Shown: positions 18,616 through 27,915 of the stretch, one piece after another
Layout of the letters: each line of letters begins with the position of its first letter
How positions within the stretch are numbered: the first letter of the stretch is position 1
DNA from: Pieris napi
Lineage: Eukaryota; Arthropoda; Insecta; Lepidoptera; Pieridae
NCBI RefSeq assembly: GCF_905475465.1
Contig: NC_062255.1
Coordinates: forward strand, 1-64,000
Length of the DNA stretch: 64,000 bases
Reading direction: 5' to 3'
The notes under the pieces: model-generated
The model's database searches: none
What the model saw: only the letters and a program-made list of their open reading frames with translations
Told to the model about the DNA's origin: nothing
Program-made: the position numbers and the translations under genes

Positions 18616-19135
18616 ATTGACTGCCTTTTCCCTTTTGGGAAAAGACACTAGTTTTAAGTAAGATAAGAAAGTAGGCTAAGTTTTAATTGACGGTTACTAC
18701 CCTATTGGGAGTAGACCCTAAAATAAGTTTTACTGTATATTTAAATTGTATATAAATAATAATTACTGACACGGCTACTACCCTATTGGGAGTAGACCCT
18801 AGAATAAGTTTTATTGTATATTTCAAAAATTGTATAATAATAATATTATATTGACACGGCTACTACCCTATTGGGAGTAGACCCTAAAATAAGTTTTATT
18901 GTAGATTTAAATTTTGTATATAAAAATATTTTACTGACAAGGCTACTACCCTATTGGGAGTAGACCCTAAAATAAGTTTTATTGTAGATTTAAATTTGTA
19001 TATAAATAATAATTTACTGACACGGCTACTACCCTATTGGGAGTAGACCCTAGAATAAGTTTTATTGGATAATTTAAATTATTGTATTTAAATAATATAT
19101 TATTGACACGGCTACCACCCTATTGGGGGTAGACC
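18616..19135 (+). repeat. Seven-unit, ~80-bp hairpin array in the TRAS 5' UTR
   Basis: Hairpins lie at 18,625-18,644, 18,694-18,714, 18,775-18,795, 18,860-18,880, 18,943-18,963, 19,026-19,046 and 19,112-19,132. The common form is CTACT, a bulged A, CCC, loop TATT, GGG, AGTAG. The stem changes in a compensated way: the last unit has CTACC with GGTAG, and the first has CTTTT with AAAAG and a TTTT loop. The array ends about 65 bp before the ORF1 start, so it lies in the mRNA leader. Confidence 0.9.
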
Positions 19136-19198
19136 TTAGACTAAGTACTCAATTGAACGATCGTAAAATTTTACCACTGACAATTCCTAATAGGCAAA

Positions 19199-20575
19199 AT
19201 GCTGGGTCTACGTACTCCACCGAAAAGTCAGTCATCGGCGCCTGCCATCAGGCGCAGCATCGATAAGTGGGAGGAGGCCTCTAGCCAGGCCCCAAAGGTG
19301 GCAAAAGAGGCTTCCCTGACCGGGGCGGGTGGAGGAGGTAAGTCTCCTGCTCCCGCTCTGGACAGGGAAAAAGAAGCCAAAAACTGCTATCTGAAGGCAA
19401 TGGCGCACCTGGCGGAGTCCAGGAACATAAAAACGGATATTAAAACAGGGGTACAGTCAGCTGTCAAGCGGCTGTACCAGATAGTCAAAGAGGCCGAAGA
19501 GGAGATACAGAGGAACCCACAACAACAAACACCCAAACAGAAAAATGAAGCAAAAATAGATATAAACGAAAAGCTACACAAACAAATAGAAAGAATGGAA
19601 ATGGAGAACAAGAAATTGGAAAAATTTAGAAAAAATATGGAGGATCTGGCAAAACAGAAAAATGAAAGCATCCTGACCGAGATTAGGAAAGAGTTGGAGG
19701 AAAAAGAAAAGAGAGAAATAGAAAGGCATAACATCTGGGAAAGGAAAATGAGGTCGTATGCAGAAGCGACGAAGGAAAATCTCGGTCAGGGCCAAAATCG
19801 AAAAGAAGGCCCGGGAGGACAGAAACCTACGCTACACTCTGTCGTTGTGGCGCCTAAGAGTGCGACAGACACGGCAGAGGACACGATGCAGAACATCCGG
19901 CATCTGTTAAATGCAAAAGAAGAAGGCTGGCAGGTAGCAAAAATAAGAAGAGCCAGGGACGGGAAGGTCGTAGTGGGATGCAGGACGGAGGAGGAAAGGA
20001 ATAAAATCAAAGAAAAATTAGGGGATGAAATGATGGTGAAGGACACCTTAAATAAAAACCCGTTAATTAAAATTAAAAATCTCCTGTCCTGCAACACGAC
20101 AGAAGACATTACCCGGGCCATCAAAAACCAAAACAAAAATGTGACTGCACACCTGGAGGAACGGGACCTAGATATAACAGAAAAGTACAGGAGGAAGGCA
20201 AGGAACCCTCTGGAGAGCCACGTGGTCCTACAGGTCACGCCTAAACTCTGGCAAGCTCTAACATTGGCTGGCAGGATACACGTGGACCTGCAGAGGGTTT
20301 GGGTAGAGGACCAATCCCCTCTGGTCCAATGTACTATGTGTCTGGGGTACGGACATACCCGAAGACATTGTAAAAAGGAGACCGAGGTGTGCAGCCACTG
20401 TGGAGGAGCCCATATGAGGGCGGATTGCCAGATCCACAAGGATGGAAAGCCTCCCAGCTGCATAAACTGCAAAGACACTAAGGGAAGAAACGCGGAGCAC
20501 GGAGCCTTCAGCCAGAGCTGTCCAACCCGGCAGGGGTGGGACAAGGCGGCGAGGCTAAGCTACGCGTATTGTTAA
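19199..20575 (+). CDS. TRAS ORF1: gag-like zinc-knuckle protein (458 aa)
   Basis: Residues of about 90-200 are very rich in Lys and Glu with heptad-like pattern, consistent with a long coiled coil for multimerisation. The C-terminal 75 residues hold three zinc knuckles: CTMCLGYGHTRRHC (CX2CX4HX4C), CSHCGGAHMRADC (CX2CX3HX4C) and a longer CX2CX9HX6C. These bind nucleic acid. It is shorter than the SART ORF1 proteins. The ATG follows AAA (A at -3), a favourable context, and is the first in frame. The stop TAA at 20573-20575 lies inside the open ORF2 frame. Confidence 0.92.
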   Translation: MLGLRTPPKSQSSAPAIRRSIDKWEEASSQAPKVAKEASLTGAGGGGKSPAPALDREKEAKNCYLKAMAHLAESRNIKTDIKTGVQSAVKRLYQIVKEAEEEIQRNPQQQTPKQKNEAKIDINEKLHKQIERMEMENKKLEKFRKNMEDLAKQKNESILTEIRKELEEKEKREIERHNIWERKMRSYAEATKENLGQGQNRKEGPGGQKPTLHSVVVAPKSATDTAEDTMQNIRHLLNAKEEGWQVAKIRRARDGKVVVGCRTEEERNKIKEKLGDEMMVKDTLNKNPLIKIKNLLSCNTTEDITRAIKNQNKNVTAHLEERDLDITEKYRRKARNPLESHVVLQVTPKLWQALTLAGRIHVDLQRVWVEDQSPLVQCTMCLGYGHTRRHCKKETEVCSHCGGAHMRADCQIHKDGKPPSCINCKDTKGRNAEHGAFSQSCPTRQGWDKAARLSYAYC

Positions 20576-23500
20576 AAAAGCCGAGGGCACCAACAATATT
20601 ACCGGCTTTCTCCTGGCACAAGCGAACCTTAGAAAAAAGAGAATCGCGATCCAGGAGTTTATAAAAGAAGCGGGCGGTAGAAACGTTAAAATAGCACTAC
20701 TCCAGGAACCGTACATAGGGGCCAGTAAACAGATGGCAGAAAGCCCTATGTACAGAGTAGTGCAGTGCGTACCCACTGGAGAGAAACCGGTGAAGGCGGC
20801 GATACTTGTTTTCGACGAACACATAGAAGTCCTTCAAGACAAGTCACTTATCACGGAAAACATAGTGGCTGCCGTCCTGAGAACGGACCAGTGGGAAATA
20901 GGGGTAGTTTCAGTGTACTTCGAAGGCGATGAACCCATCGAACCATACCTCGAACAACTAGGAAGCTTCACGAAAAAACTTAAAACCAAGATGGTATTAA
21001 TTGGAGGGGACGTGAACGCATGGAGTGAATGGTGGGGGAGCCGAAACGAAGACACACGAGGAAAGGAACTACGAGGGTTCCTTGACGAAGAAGGGCTGAG
21101 CATCCTAAATTGTGGCAACACACCCACCTTCGACACCGTAAGAGGGGGCCGTAGATACACGAGTGTAGTAGACATCACAGTATGCACAACGGCCCTCCTC
21201 AGTAAGGTAACGAGATGGTGGGTTGATACTTCTATCACAAGCTCAGACCATAACACGATCTTTATGACTACAGCCCTTCAAAAACCCCAAACGCACAACC
21301 TACCGAAGACGACCCGCAAATACAATACGAAAAACGCAGACTGGGAGGATTTTAAGAACAAGGTAAGGACAGACATGACAAATAAGGAAATTAACACAGA
21401 AAAAATAAAAGAACTGGACACGAAGGCCAGGGTCAATAACATAGTAACGGAATATACGAAAACAATAATAAAAGCCGCAGAAAAACATATCCCCAAAGTT
21501 AAACAAAAAAGGAAAAACTTCAATCCACCCTGGTGGAACAAGGAAATAGAGGCCCTGAAGAAGGACATGACAAGGAAAAAGAAAAGGATCTCATACGCAG
21601 CTCCCAGGAGGAGAGAGTGCGTAGTAAATGCCTACCTGGAGGCAAAAAAGACCTACGAGGAAGAGATCGAAAGGGCTCAAAAGGAAGGGTGGAAAAAACT
21701 CTGCACGAAGCAAGAAGGGGAAAGCTTATGGGACAGGATATATAAAATAATAAGAAAGGCGGAAGGGATCAGGGAAGACACCACGCTAATAGAGAAGGGC
21801 ATTTCGTTGAACTCCGAAGAATCGGTGCAGCTGCTGGCACGGAAATTTTTCCCGCCTGATAATTGCGAGATGGATGATGACATCCATCAAAGAATGAGAA
21901 AAACGGTTGAGGAAATGACCAGCAGCTTGCAGGGAAGTAGTGCTGATGAAGTGCCAATCACAATGGCGGAGCTCATCAGTACTGCTAGAAGTTTCAACCC
22001 GAGGAAGGCCCCGGGAGCTGACGGACTCACTGCGGATATCTGCTGCGCAGCTATCACGGCGAACCCGGAGGTTCCCTTGGCCATCTTCAACAAATGCCTC
22101 GAAGTGGGATGCTTCCCTGATCTATGGAAGGAAGCCACGATAGTTATACTGAGGAAGCCAGGAAAGGAGGACTACGCGGCCGCCAAATCCTATCGTCCAA
22201 TAGGCCTCCTGCCAGTCATGGGGAAGATACTCGAAAAGGTAATAATCAACAGAATAAGACATAGCCTACTCCCCAGGATGAGCAGGAGACAATACGGATT
22301 CATGCCAGGAAAAAGCACGGAGGATGCCCTCTACGATATCCTTACGAAAGCGAGAAACCACATCGGAAACAAAGAAATAGTGTTGATGGTGTCGCTAGAT
22401 ATCGAGGGGGCTTTCGACAACGCATGGTGGCCGGCGATCAAGTATCAACTGGCAAAGAAGGAGTGTCCCAAGCAACTTAGGCTGGTAGTGGAAGACTACT
22501 TTAAAGGCAGGAAGGTGGTGGTCCGCTACGCAAACAGAGAGAATGTGAGGCAACCTGAAAAGGGATGCATTCAGGGCTCGATTAGCGGGCCCACCTTCTG
22601 GAACATCTTGCTCGACCCACTACTGGTCGAACTAGAAGAGGATGGGACATACGCACAAGCTTTCGCAGACGATGTTGTGCTGATGTTCAGCGGAACGGAC
22701 ACGCACTCCATCGAAAACCGAGCAAACGTTGCCCTCGAGTATGTGAGGAAGTGGGGTATCGAGAACAAGCTCAACTTCGCGCCACAAAAAACCAAAGCAA
22801 TGGTCCTGACGCGAAGGTTGAAGTTCGATACTCCAAGAATAAGAATGAATGGACAAGACATAGTAATGGAAAAGGAGATTAAATTACTGGGGTTGACGAT
22901 AGACGATGGGCTAACGTTTAACAAGCATGTGCAAAATGTCACGAGAAAGGCGGCAGACATACATAAAAAGGTAGCAAGAATGGCGAAGCTGGAATGGGGA
23001 ATGACGGGAGACATGGTACACCAGGTATACCAAGCCGTCATAGAGCCGATAGTGACTTACGCGTCGGCAGCCTGGGCACCGACAGTTAAGAAACTGTGTA
23101 CAAGGAAAAAACTGGAGACGGTGCAGAGGGCTTTCGCACAAAAAATAGCGAAGACGTACAGGACGGCATCGCTAAATTCCGCGACGCTATTGGCGGGGAT
23201 ACTGCCCCTCGACCTCAGGGTGGAAGAAGCCGCCGCGATGTTTGAGGCCAGAAGGGGGTCGTCTCCGTTCATACGCGAAGGAGACCGGATTGAGCGAGCC
23301 GTACCGGCGTTAGAACAACCTCATCCCGCGGAAAAACCGGATATTAGCTTCGCCATCACAACTGACCCTGGCCTAATACAAAATGACAGCACTACGGCTA
23401 TATACACAGACGGAAGTAAGACGGAGAAAGGAGTAGGTGCCGCCTGGTCCAAATGGGAGAGTGGAAGTGAAAAGAAATGGAAGAAGATAAAGATGGCCCC

Positions 23501-24296
23501 TTACTGCACCGTATACCAAGCAGAGCTGGCAGCTCTCGTTGGTGCAGTAAGGGAGGCGATGACAATGGGTACTGACGTGAATATCTGCAGCGACTCGCGG
23601 TCTTCGCTCGAGGCGATTGCGGGCGGGCGCTCTCGAAACCCCCGAGTAGTCGAGATCCGCAGACACCTGGTGGAGAGCCGAAAAAAGGGCCAAAATATAA
23701 GACTCCACTGGGTGAAAGCGCACGTCGGCACGGAGGGGAATGAGAGGGCGGACGAACTTGCGAGAGCCGCTGCGGAGACCTCGAAGGTCAGAGCAGCCCA
23801 CGTAGAGTACCCACTGTCATACATTAGAAAAGAAGTGAGAAGGAAAACGATCGAGGAATGGGACCGGCGGTACAAGGAAGGGATAACAGGGGGAATAACA
23901 AAACTGTTCCTAAAGAACGTAGCAGTTGCGCAGAAGCAAATAAGAGAGAGAAGATTCAGTCCTGGGATGGCACAGGTCCTCACAGGCCATGGGCCCTTTG
24001 CCGAGTACCTGTGCCGTTTCAGGCTGAAAGAAAAACCGGACTGCGAATGTGAGAGTGGGGTGGAACAATCCATCCCACACCTACTTCTGGAGTGCCCCAT
24101 TTTTGCCTCCTCCAGATGCGACCTGGAACAGATGACAGGCATGTCGCTTAGTCTTCAGGGACTGCCCGACATGCTAGTCTGTAACAGATCGCACCTGGAG
24201 GATTTTTGCCAAAAAATTACCAAAAGAACAGCTAAGTTCAATGAGAGTAAGGCCGGGGCGGGGACCGCGAGGCGGCCGGCGCCCACTTGCCAATGA
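20559..24296 (+). CDS. TRAS ORF2: endonuclease, reverse transcriptase and RNase H (1187 aa from the first ATG, about 54 more upstream)
   Basis: The frame is open from 20,559, overlapping ORF1 by 17 nt, but the first ATG is at 20,733. Codons between 20,571 and 20,733 encode the endonuclease N-terminus (FLLAQANLRKK, then ALLQEPYIG with the catalytic Glu), so translation must begin by frameshift or reinitiation upstream of that ATG. Counting from the ATG: GDVN at 92-95, SDH at 171-173, KAPGADG near 425, SLDIEGAF near 554, GSISGP near 615, FADD at 644-647. RNase H follows, with TDGSK (Asp893), an acidic Glu931, SDS (Asp954) and HVGTEGNERADELA (Asp near 1007). A CXCX8HX4C zinc motif lies near the C-terminus. 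RNase H would remove the template RNA. Confidence 0.92.
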   Translation, partial: ATRIVKKAEGTNNITGFLLAQANLRKKRIAIQEFIKEAGGRNVKIALLQEPYIGASKQMAESPMYRVVQCVPTGEKPVKAAILVFDEHIEVLQDKSLITENIVAAVLRTDQWEIGVVSVYFEGDEPIEPYLEQLGSFTKKLKTKMVLIGGDVNAWSEWWGSRNEDTRGKELRGFLDEEGLSILNCGNTPTFDTVRGGRRYTSVVDITVCTTALLSKVTRWWVDTSITSSDHNTIFMTTALQKPQTHNLPKTTRKYNTKNADWEDFKNKVRTDMTNKEINTEKIKELDTKARVNNIVTEYTKTIIKAAEKHIPKVKQKRKNFNPPWWNKEIEALKKDMTRKKKRISYAAPRRRECVVNAYLEAKKTYEEEIERAQKEGWKKLCTKQEGESLWDRIYKIIRKAEGIREDTTLIEKGISLNSEESVQLLARKFFPPDNCEMDDDIHQRMRKTVEEMTSSLQGSSADEVPITMAELISTARSFNPRKAPGADGLTADICCAAITANPEVPLAIFNKCLEVGCFPDLWKEATIVILRKPGKEDYAAAKSYRPIGLLPVMGKILEKVIINRIRHSLLPRMSRRQYGFMPGKSTEDALYDILTKARNHIGNKEIVLMVSLDIEGAFDNAWWPAIKYQLAKKECPKQLRLVVEDYFKGRKVVVRYANRENVRQPEKGCIQGSISGPTFWNILLDPLLVELEEDGTYAQAFADDVVLMFSGTDTHSIENRANVALEYVRKWGIENKLNFAPQKTKAMVLTRRLKFDTPRIRMNGQDIVMEKEIKLLGLTIDDGLTFNKHVQNVTRKAADIHKKVARMAKLEWGMTGDMVHQVYQAVIEPIVTYASAAWAPTVKKLCTRKKLETVQRAFAQKIAKTYRTASLNSATLLAGILPLDLRVEEAAAMFEARRGSSPFIREGDRIERAVPALEQPHPAEKPDISFAITTDPGLIQNDSTTAIYTDGSKTEKGVGAAWSKWESGSEKKWKKIKMAPYCTVYQAELAALVGAVREAMTMGTDVNICSDSRSSLEAIAGGRSRNPRVVEIRRHLVESRKKGQNIRLHWVKAHVGTEGNERADELARAAAETSKVRAAHVEYPLSYIRKEVRRKTIEEWDRRYKEGITGGITKLFLKNVAVAQKQIRERRFSPGMAQVLTGHGPFAEYLCRFRLKEKPDCECESGVEQSIPHLLLECPIFASSRCDLEQMTGMSLSLQGLPDMLVCNRSHLEDFCQKITKRTAKFNESKAGAGTARRPAPTCQ

Positions 24297-24641
24297 GTAT
24301 TATAAGAATACTCACGGAAAAGTAAAAGCCGCCCGCGTCGCGGGCCCCGTCTCTGGATAGGAATGTGTTGAAAATAATTAATGTAAGGATATAGATAAAA
24401 GTAGGAAAATAAGAGACTGACTGTGATAGAAATGTAAAGATAAATAGAAAGTAAGGAGATAGATATAAGTAGGAAAATAAAAAGTGTAACCGGAACTGTG
24501 ATATTGATAGGTGTAAAATCCTAATAAAGAATAAAGCTGTGTTGTACATTATTTAGAGGAAGGATGATAGAAATGATGGAAGTTTAGCTTAGACAACGAC
24601 CCTGTGCGATAAAGTAGCCGGGGAAGGTAGGCCTATTAGGT

Positions 24642-24696
<55 letters not shown>
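24297..24696 (+). other. TRAS 3' UTR and poly(A) tail
   Basis: About 347 bp after the ORF2 stop, purine-rich, with a short imperfect direct repeat (AGTAGGAAAATAA at about 24,400 and 24,468). The terminal GC-rich block ends with GGTAGGCCTA (24,626-24,635), shared with the left-hand TRAS-type element, then a poly(A) of 53 nt. Confidence 0.8.
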
Positions 24697-24699
<3 letters not shown>

Positions 24700-24884
24700 A
24701 ACCTAACCTAACCTAACCTAACCTAACCTAACCTAACCTAACCTAACCTAACCTAACCTAACCTAACCTAACCTAACCTAACCTAACCTAACCTAACCTA
24801 ACCTAACCTAACCTAACCTAACCTAACCTAACCTAACCTAACCTAACCTAACCTAACCTAACCTAACCTAACCTAACCTAACCT
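24697..24884. repeat. Innermost telomeric repeat block (CCTAA), about 37 units
   Basis: Perfect repeats end at about 24,884 in unrelated AT-rich sequence. No further long telomeric tract occurs to the right, so this is the inner boundary of the telomere. Confidence 0.96.
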
Positions 24885-25722
24885 CGTCGAAGACGTAATA
24901 TACAAGCATAGACTTCTTATGTAGTGTTTGCCATTTAACGTTATCGCGTTTTAAGTAACATCTAGCGCCATCTAGTTTACTTGATAAAAAAAAAAAATAA
25001 CTTAATCTACATACTGCAGGACCGCACTCTGTTTCCTATGAAAAGAATATAATAATAATAGTTATAATTATAATTTTAAGTAACTTTATTTATATTTATT
25101 ACATTTTATGAAGATATACAGTATTTTAACAAAATGTAAATTTTGATTACAACACAATAAAATCAGTATAAACTTCATATCTCCACCTAGAGATATTCCA
25201 TAAATACCTTTGGGAGATAGGAAGAATAAAATTAAAATTAACAATTATGAATTTATAAATCTAGGAAACAATTAAAAGATTGAAATTAAGTATGAAAAGG
25301 CAGAAGATTTAAATTTATAACTATTCTAACGAAATAACCGATGTTTATAACGTATCATAAAGACTTTATAGGTAATTTTTAGTACTTTTAACGATTATTC
25401 CATGTATAATTAAATTATGAAATAAAACATAAGAATAACACACATGAACCTTCATTTGGAATTTGTAGTTTAGGTAAAAACTACAAAAGCCGCAGCCTTG
25501 TTCTTCATCTTACAATAAATAAGAATCATAATATATATATCACTTGTATTTATTACAATTAAACTTTTCCTTATTATGTTCATGAATTGCATTATTTTAC
25601 TCTGCTTTTTTATTTATTAAAATAAACAAATAATTTTTCAATAATAAACCATTTCGAAAATATTCTAATAATGGAATTTATTTACTTAGAATGACGCCAT
25701 CAAGATAGAAAAAGATGTCTTC
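24885..25722. other. Subtelomeric AT-rich sequence, no gene seen
   Basis: No open frame or recognisable repeat beyond short A runs (about 24,985-24,997). Base composition matches the host region to the right. Confidence 0.6.
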
Positions 25723-26563
25723 ATGCAATGTTCATTTGGTACAAACATATATTTCATTATATATTTCATGTCTCAACTCAGCGAGTTTGTCAGGTTTAAG
25801 CTGTTAAGAAAATATAATTATTTATATAATGAAAAGGAATTTATTTTTATATTAAAACCTAAAAATGTTAAAATTCCACCACATTCGCCTATAACAATAA
25901 ATAATGTACCACTAATTGAAAAGAAAAGCGAAAAATATCTTGGATTATATATTGACAATAACTTAACATGGACAACGCACATAAATCATTTAATAACTAA
26001 ATTATCTTCTTTAAGAGGTTCCCTTAGACACACCGTTCGAAGCCTTCCTCGTGAAGTTCGTCTTCATATTTATAATTCTTTGGCAAAATCACACCAAAAG
26101 GTTTACCTTATTGAAATTTGGGGAGCCGCGACTAAAACTAATATTTCTCACCTTCAAATTGCTCAAAATGAAGTAATTAAATTGCTTTTTCATTACCCAT
26201 ACTTAACTTCTACACAAAAAATCTACAGTGAAACAAACCTCATGAATGTAAAACAATTATTTTAATACAATACCAGCTTATTAATCTACAAAATTCTAAA
26301 TGATTATATACACACTAACATTACTTTCACTAAAATAAATCAAATTCAGAAGCGCACTTCACGACGCCCTCACAATGTTATTGTACCGAAGTTTAGAACC
26401 AATAACGGTAAAAAAAACATTGAGCGTTGGGGGAGTGCTGCGGTATAATAGACTTCCACAAAATATAAAAAGTGCAGACAGCCTGGCAATATTAAAATTA
26501 AGACTAAAAGACCATCTCTTGAGTGATCCCAGTTACCTGCGTAAATGAAAGTCCACCCAAGTT
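25723..26563 (+). pseudogene. Decayed non-LTR reverse transcriptase, C-terminal fragment
   Basis: An open stretch to 26,265 encodes the thumb and C-terminal region of a LINE reverse transcriptase of the Jockey/CR1 group: KYLGLYIDNNLTWTTHINHL followed by LRHTVRSLPREVRLHIYNSL. The catalytic palm is missing. After the stop, degraded frames continue the same protein (RRPHNV; later YNRLPQNIKSADSLAILKLR) to about 26,550. A 5'-truncated, dead copy. The sense is left to right. Confidence 0.8.
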
Positions 26564-26817
26564 ATACTTCGATAATTGATTCTTGAAGCTCTTCAAAGAC
26601 CCACGACGTGATAAATTGTATCTTTAGTATATAAGTTCTCATGTAAGTGACTATTGTCTGTTATGAGAATAAATAAATGTCTTTAAATCTAAAGCTATTG
26701 ATGAAATTCGAGTTTTAAGTTGTTTTGCAAATATCGGTTTTTATTTTGGAAAACAAATTTGAGCACAATTCTTAACCCATGATATTTATAAGATAAGCAA
26801 TTTATAAAACTTTAATA

Positions 26818-27655
26818 TTAGGTCATTACATATATTATGAAATTGGCGTATTACGTACTGGCCACTTTAATCACGATGTTCTCCTCTTTGGTAAGGAATT
26901 CCAAATTCAAATTTGTACAGCTATTTACTCATGTATTTGTCCTTCGATGACCGTCATTCATTTGTTTTTTTCTTCTGTTTTTTTTTCTGTTTGCGTCACT
27001 CATTTTACAAAAATTAAAACTTAAAGTATCGCATTATTTACGAGTACGAGTCCGCTAGTGCTGCGAAAACGACTCGAAGGGTGAATGTTGTGTATGGCTA
27101 TCATGTTGCAAAAGAAAACACAGTTCGTTTTTGGTTCCAACGTTTTCGTTCTGGAAATTTCGACCTGCAGAACAAGCCCCGTGGACGGCCTGAGACCCAA
27201 GTTGATAGTGAAGTATTGAAGGCTATTAATATATAAGTGGAAGCGGATCCATCGCAAACCACGTCCGAGTTAGCTGCAGGCTGCGGTGTTAGCGATAAAA
27301 CTGTTTTAATTCACTTGAAGCAAATTGGGAAGATTAAAAAGCTTGAAAGATGGGTACCTCACGAATTGACTGAAGCAAACCGGCAAACGCGCGTCGACTG
27401 CTGCGTTACATTACTGAACCGGCACAATAATGAAGGTATTTTAAACCGAATCATTACCTGTGATGAAAAATGGATTCTTTACGATAATTGAATGATTCCC
27501 GTCCGACTGGTTTTTTTAATAAAGGGATCAATGAACTACCTATGAGATGGCAAAAGTGCATAGAAAACAATGATTAATTAAATATATTATATTTAAAAAT
27601 ATTCGACTTTTTGTTCCTCCCATACAAAACGCCAATTTCATATGTAAGGACCTAA
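26818..27655 (+). mobile_element. Internally deleted mariner element with terminal inverted repeats and TA target duplication
   Basis: The left end (TTAGGTCATTACATAT...) and the right end (reverse complement TTAGGTCCTTACATAT...) are inverted repeats of about 30 bp sharing GAAATTGGCGT, and both are flanked by TA. At about 838 bp it is shorter than the usual 1.3 kb. Residual transposase at about 27,021-27,491 shows the N-terminal helix-turn-helix (FWFQRFRSGNFDLQNKPRGR), then after a stop codon WVPHELTEANRQ and CDEKWILYDN with the first catalytic Asp, then another stop. Most of the catalytic core is deleted and the C-terminal FFNKGINELPMRWQKC follows at about 27,510-27,565. Non-autonomous. Confidence 0.9.
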
Positions 27656-27915
27656 TAATAAAACTGAAATTTGTTAAAATAAAATATAAAATAAAATAAA
27701 TTATGTTTATTATGGAACGTAAGATACATGTATCACTTATTCCACGTCATTAAATTTGAAGGCATCCCTACTCATCGGCAAAGAAGACAGAGGGTGTAGG
27801 CCGAGAGAAAAAGCCGGCGTAAAAAACTCTCGGTACTCTTTTAAAACAGCAAATCATCAAACAACACTTATTTATAACAAATATCGCAAATTAATTAGAA
27901 GTAGCCTGTCTAGCA

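Larger units (their letters stand above)
17131..24696 (+). mobile_element. TRAS-family telomeric non-LTR retrotransposon, apparently full length (about 7.6 kb)
   Basis: 5' UTR 17131-19198, ORF1 19199-20575, ORF2 overlapping ORF1 and running to 24296, 3' UTR, and a 53-nt poly(A) at 24644-24696 joined to CCTAA. The endonuclease resembles that of Bombyx TRAS1 (QANL...QEPY, GDVNAWSEWWGS, SSDH). Junctions fit the TRAS cut: the 5' flank ends ...TAACC and the 3' flank resumes at (AA)CCTAACC, equivalent to nicks after CC on one strand and between T and A on the other. The orientation is opposite to the two SART copies. Both frames are open. Confidence 0.92.

Noticed and set aside
19786..20544. 252-codon - strand frame
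   Set aside because: Antisense of TRAS ORF1, Cys- and Ser-rich by mirror composition only.
23501..24142. 213-codon - strand frame
   Set aside because: Antisense of the RNase H region of TRAS ORF2.
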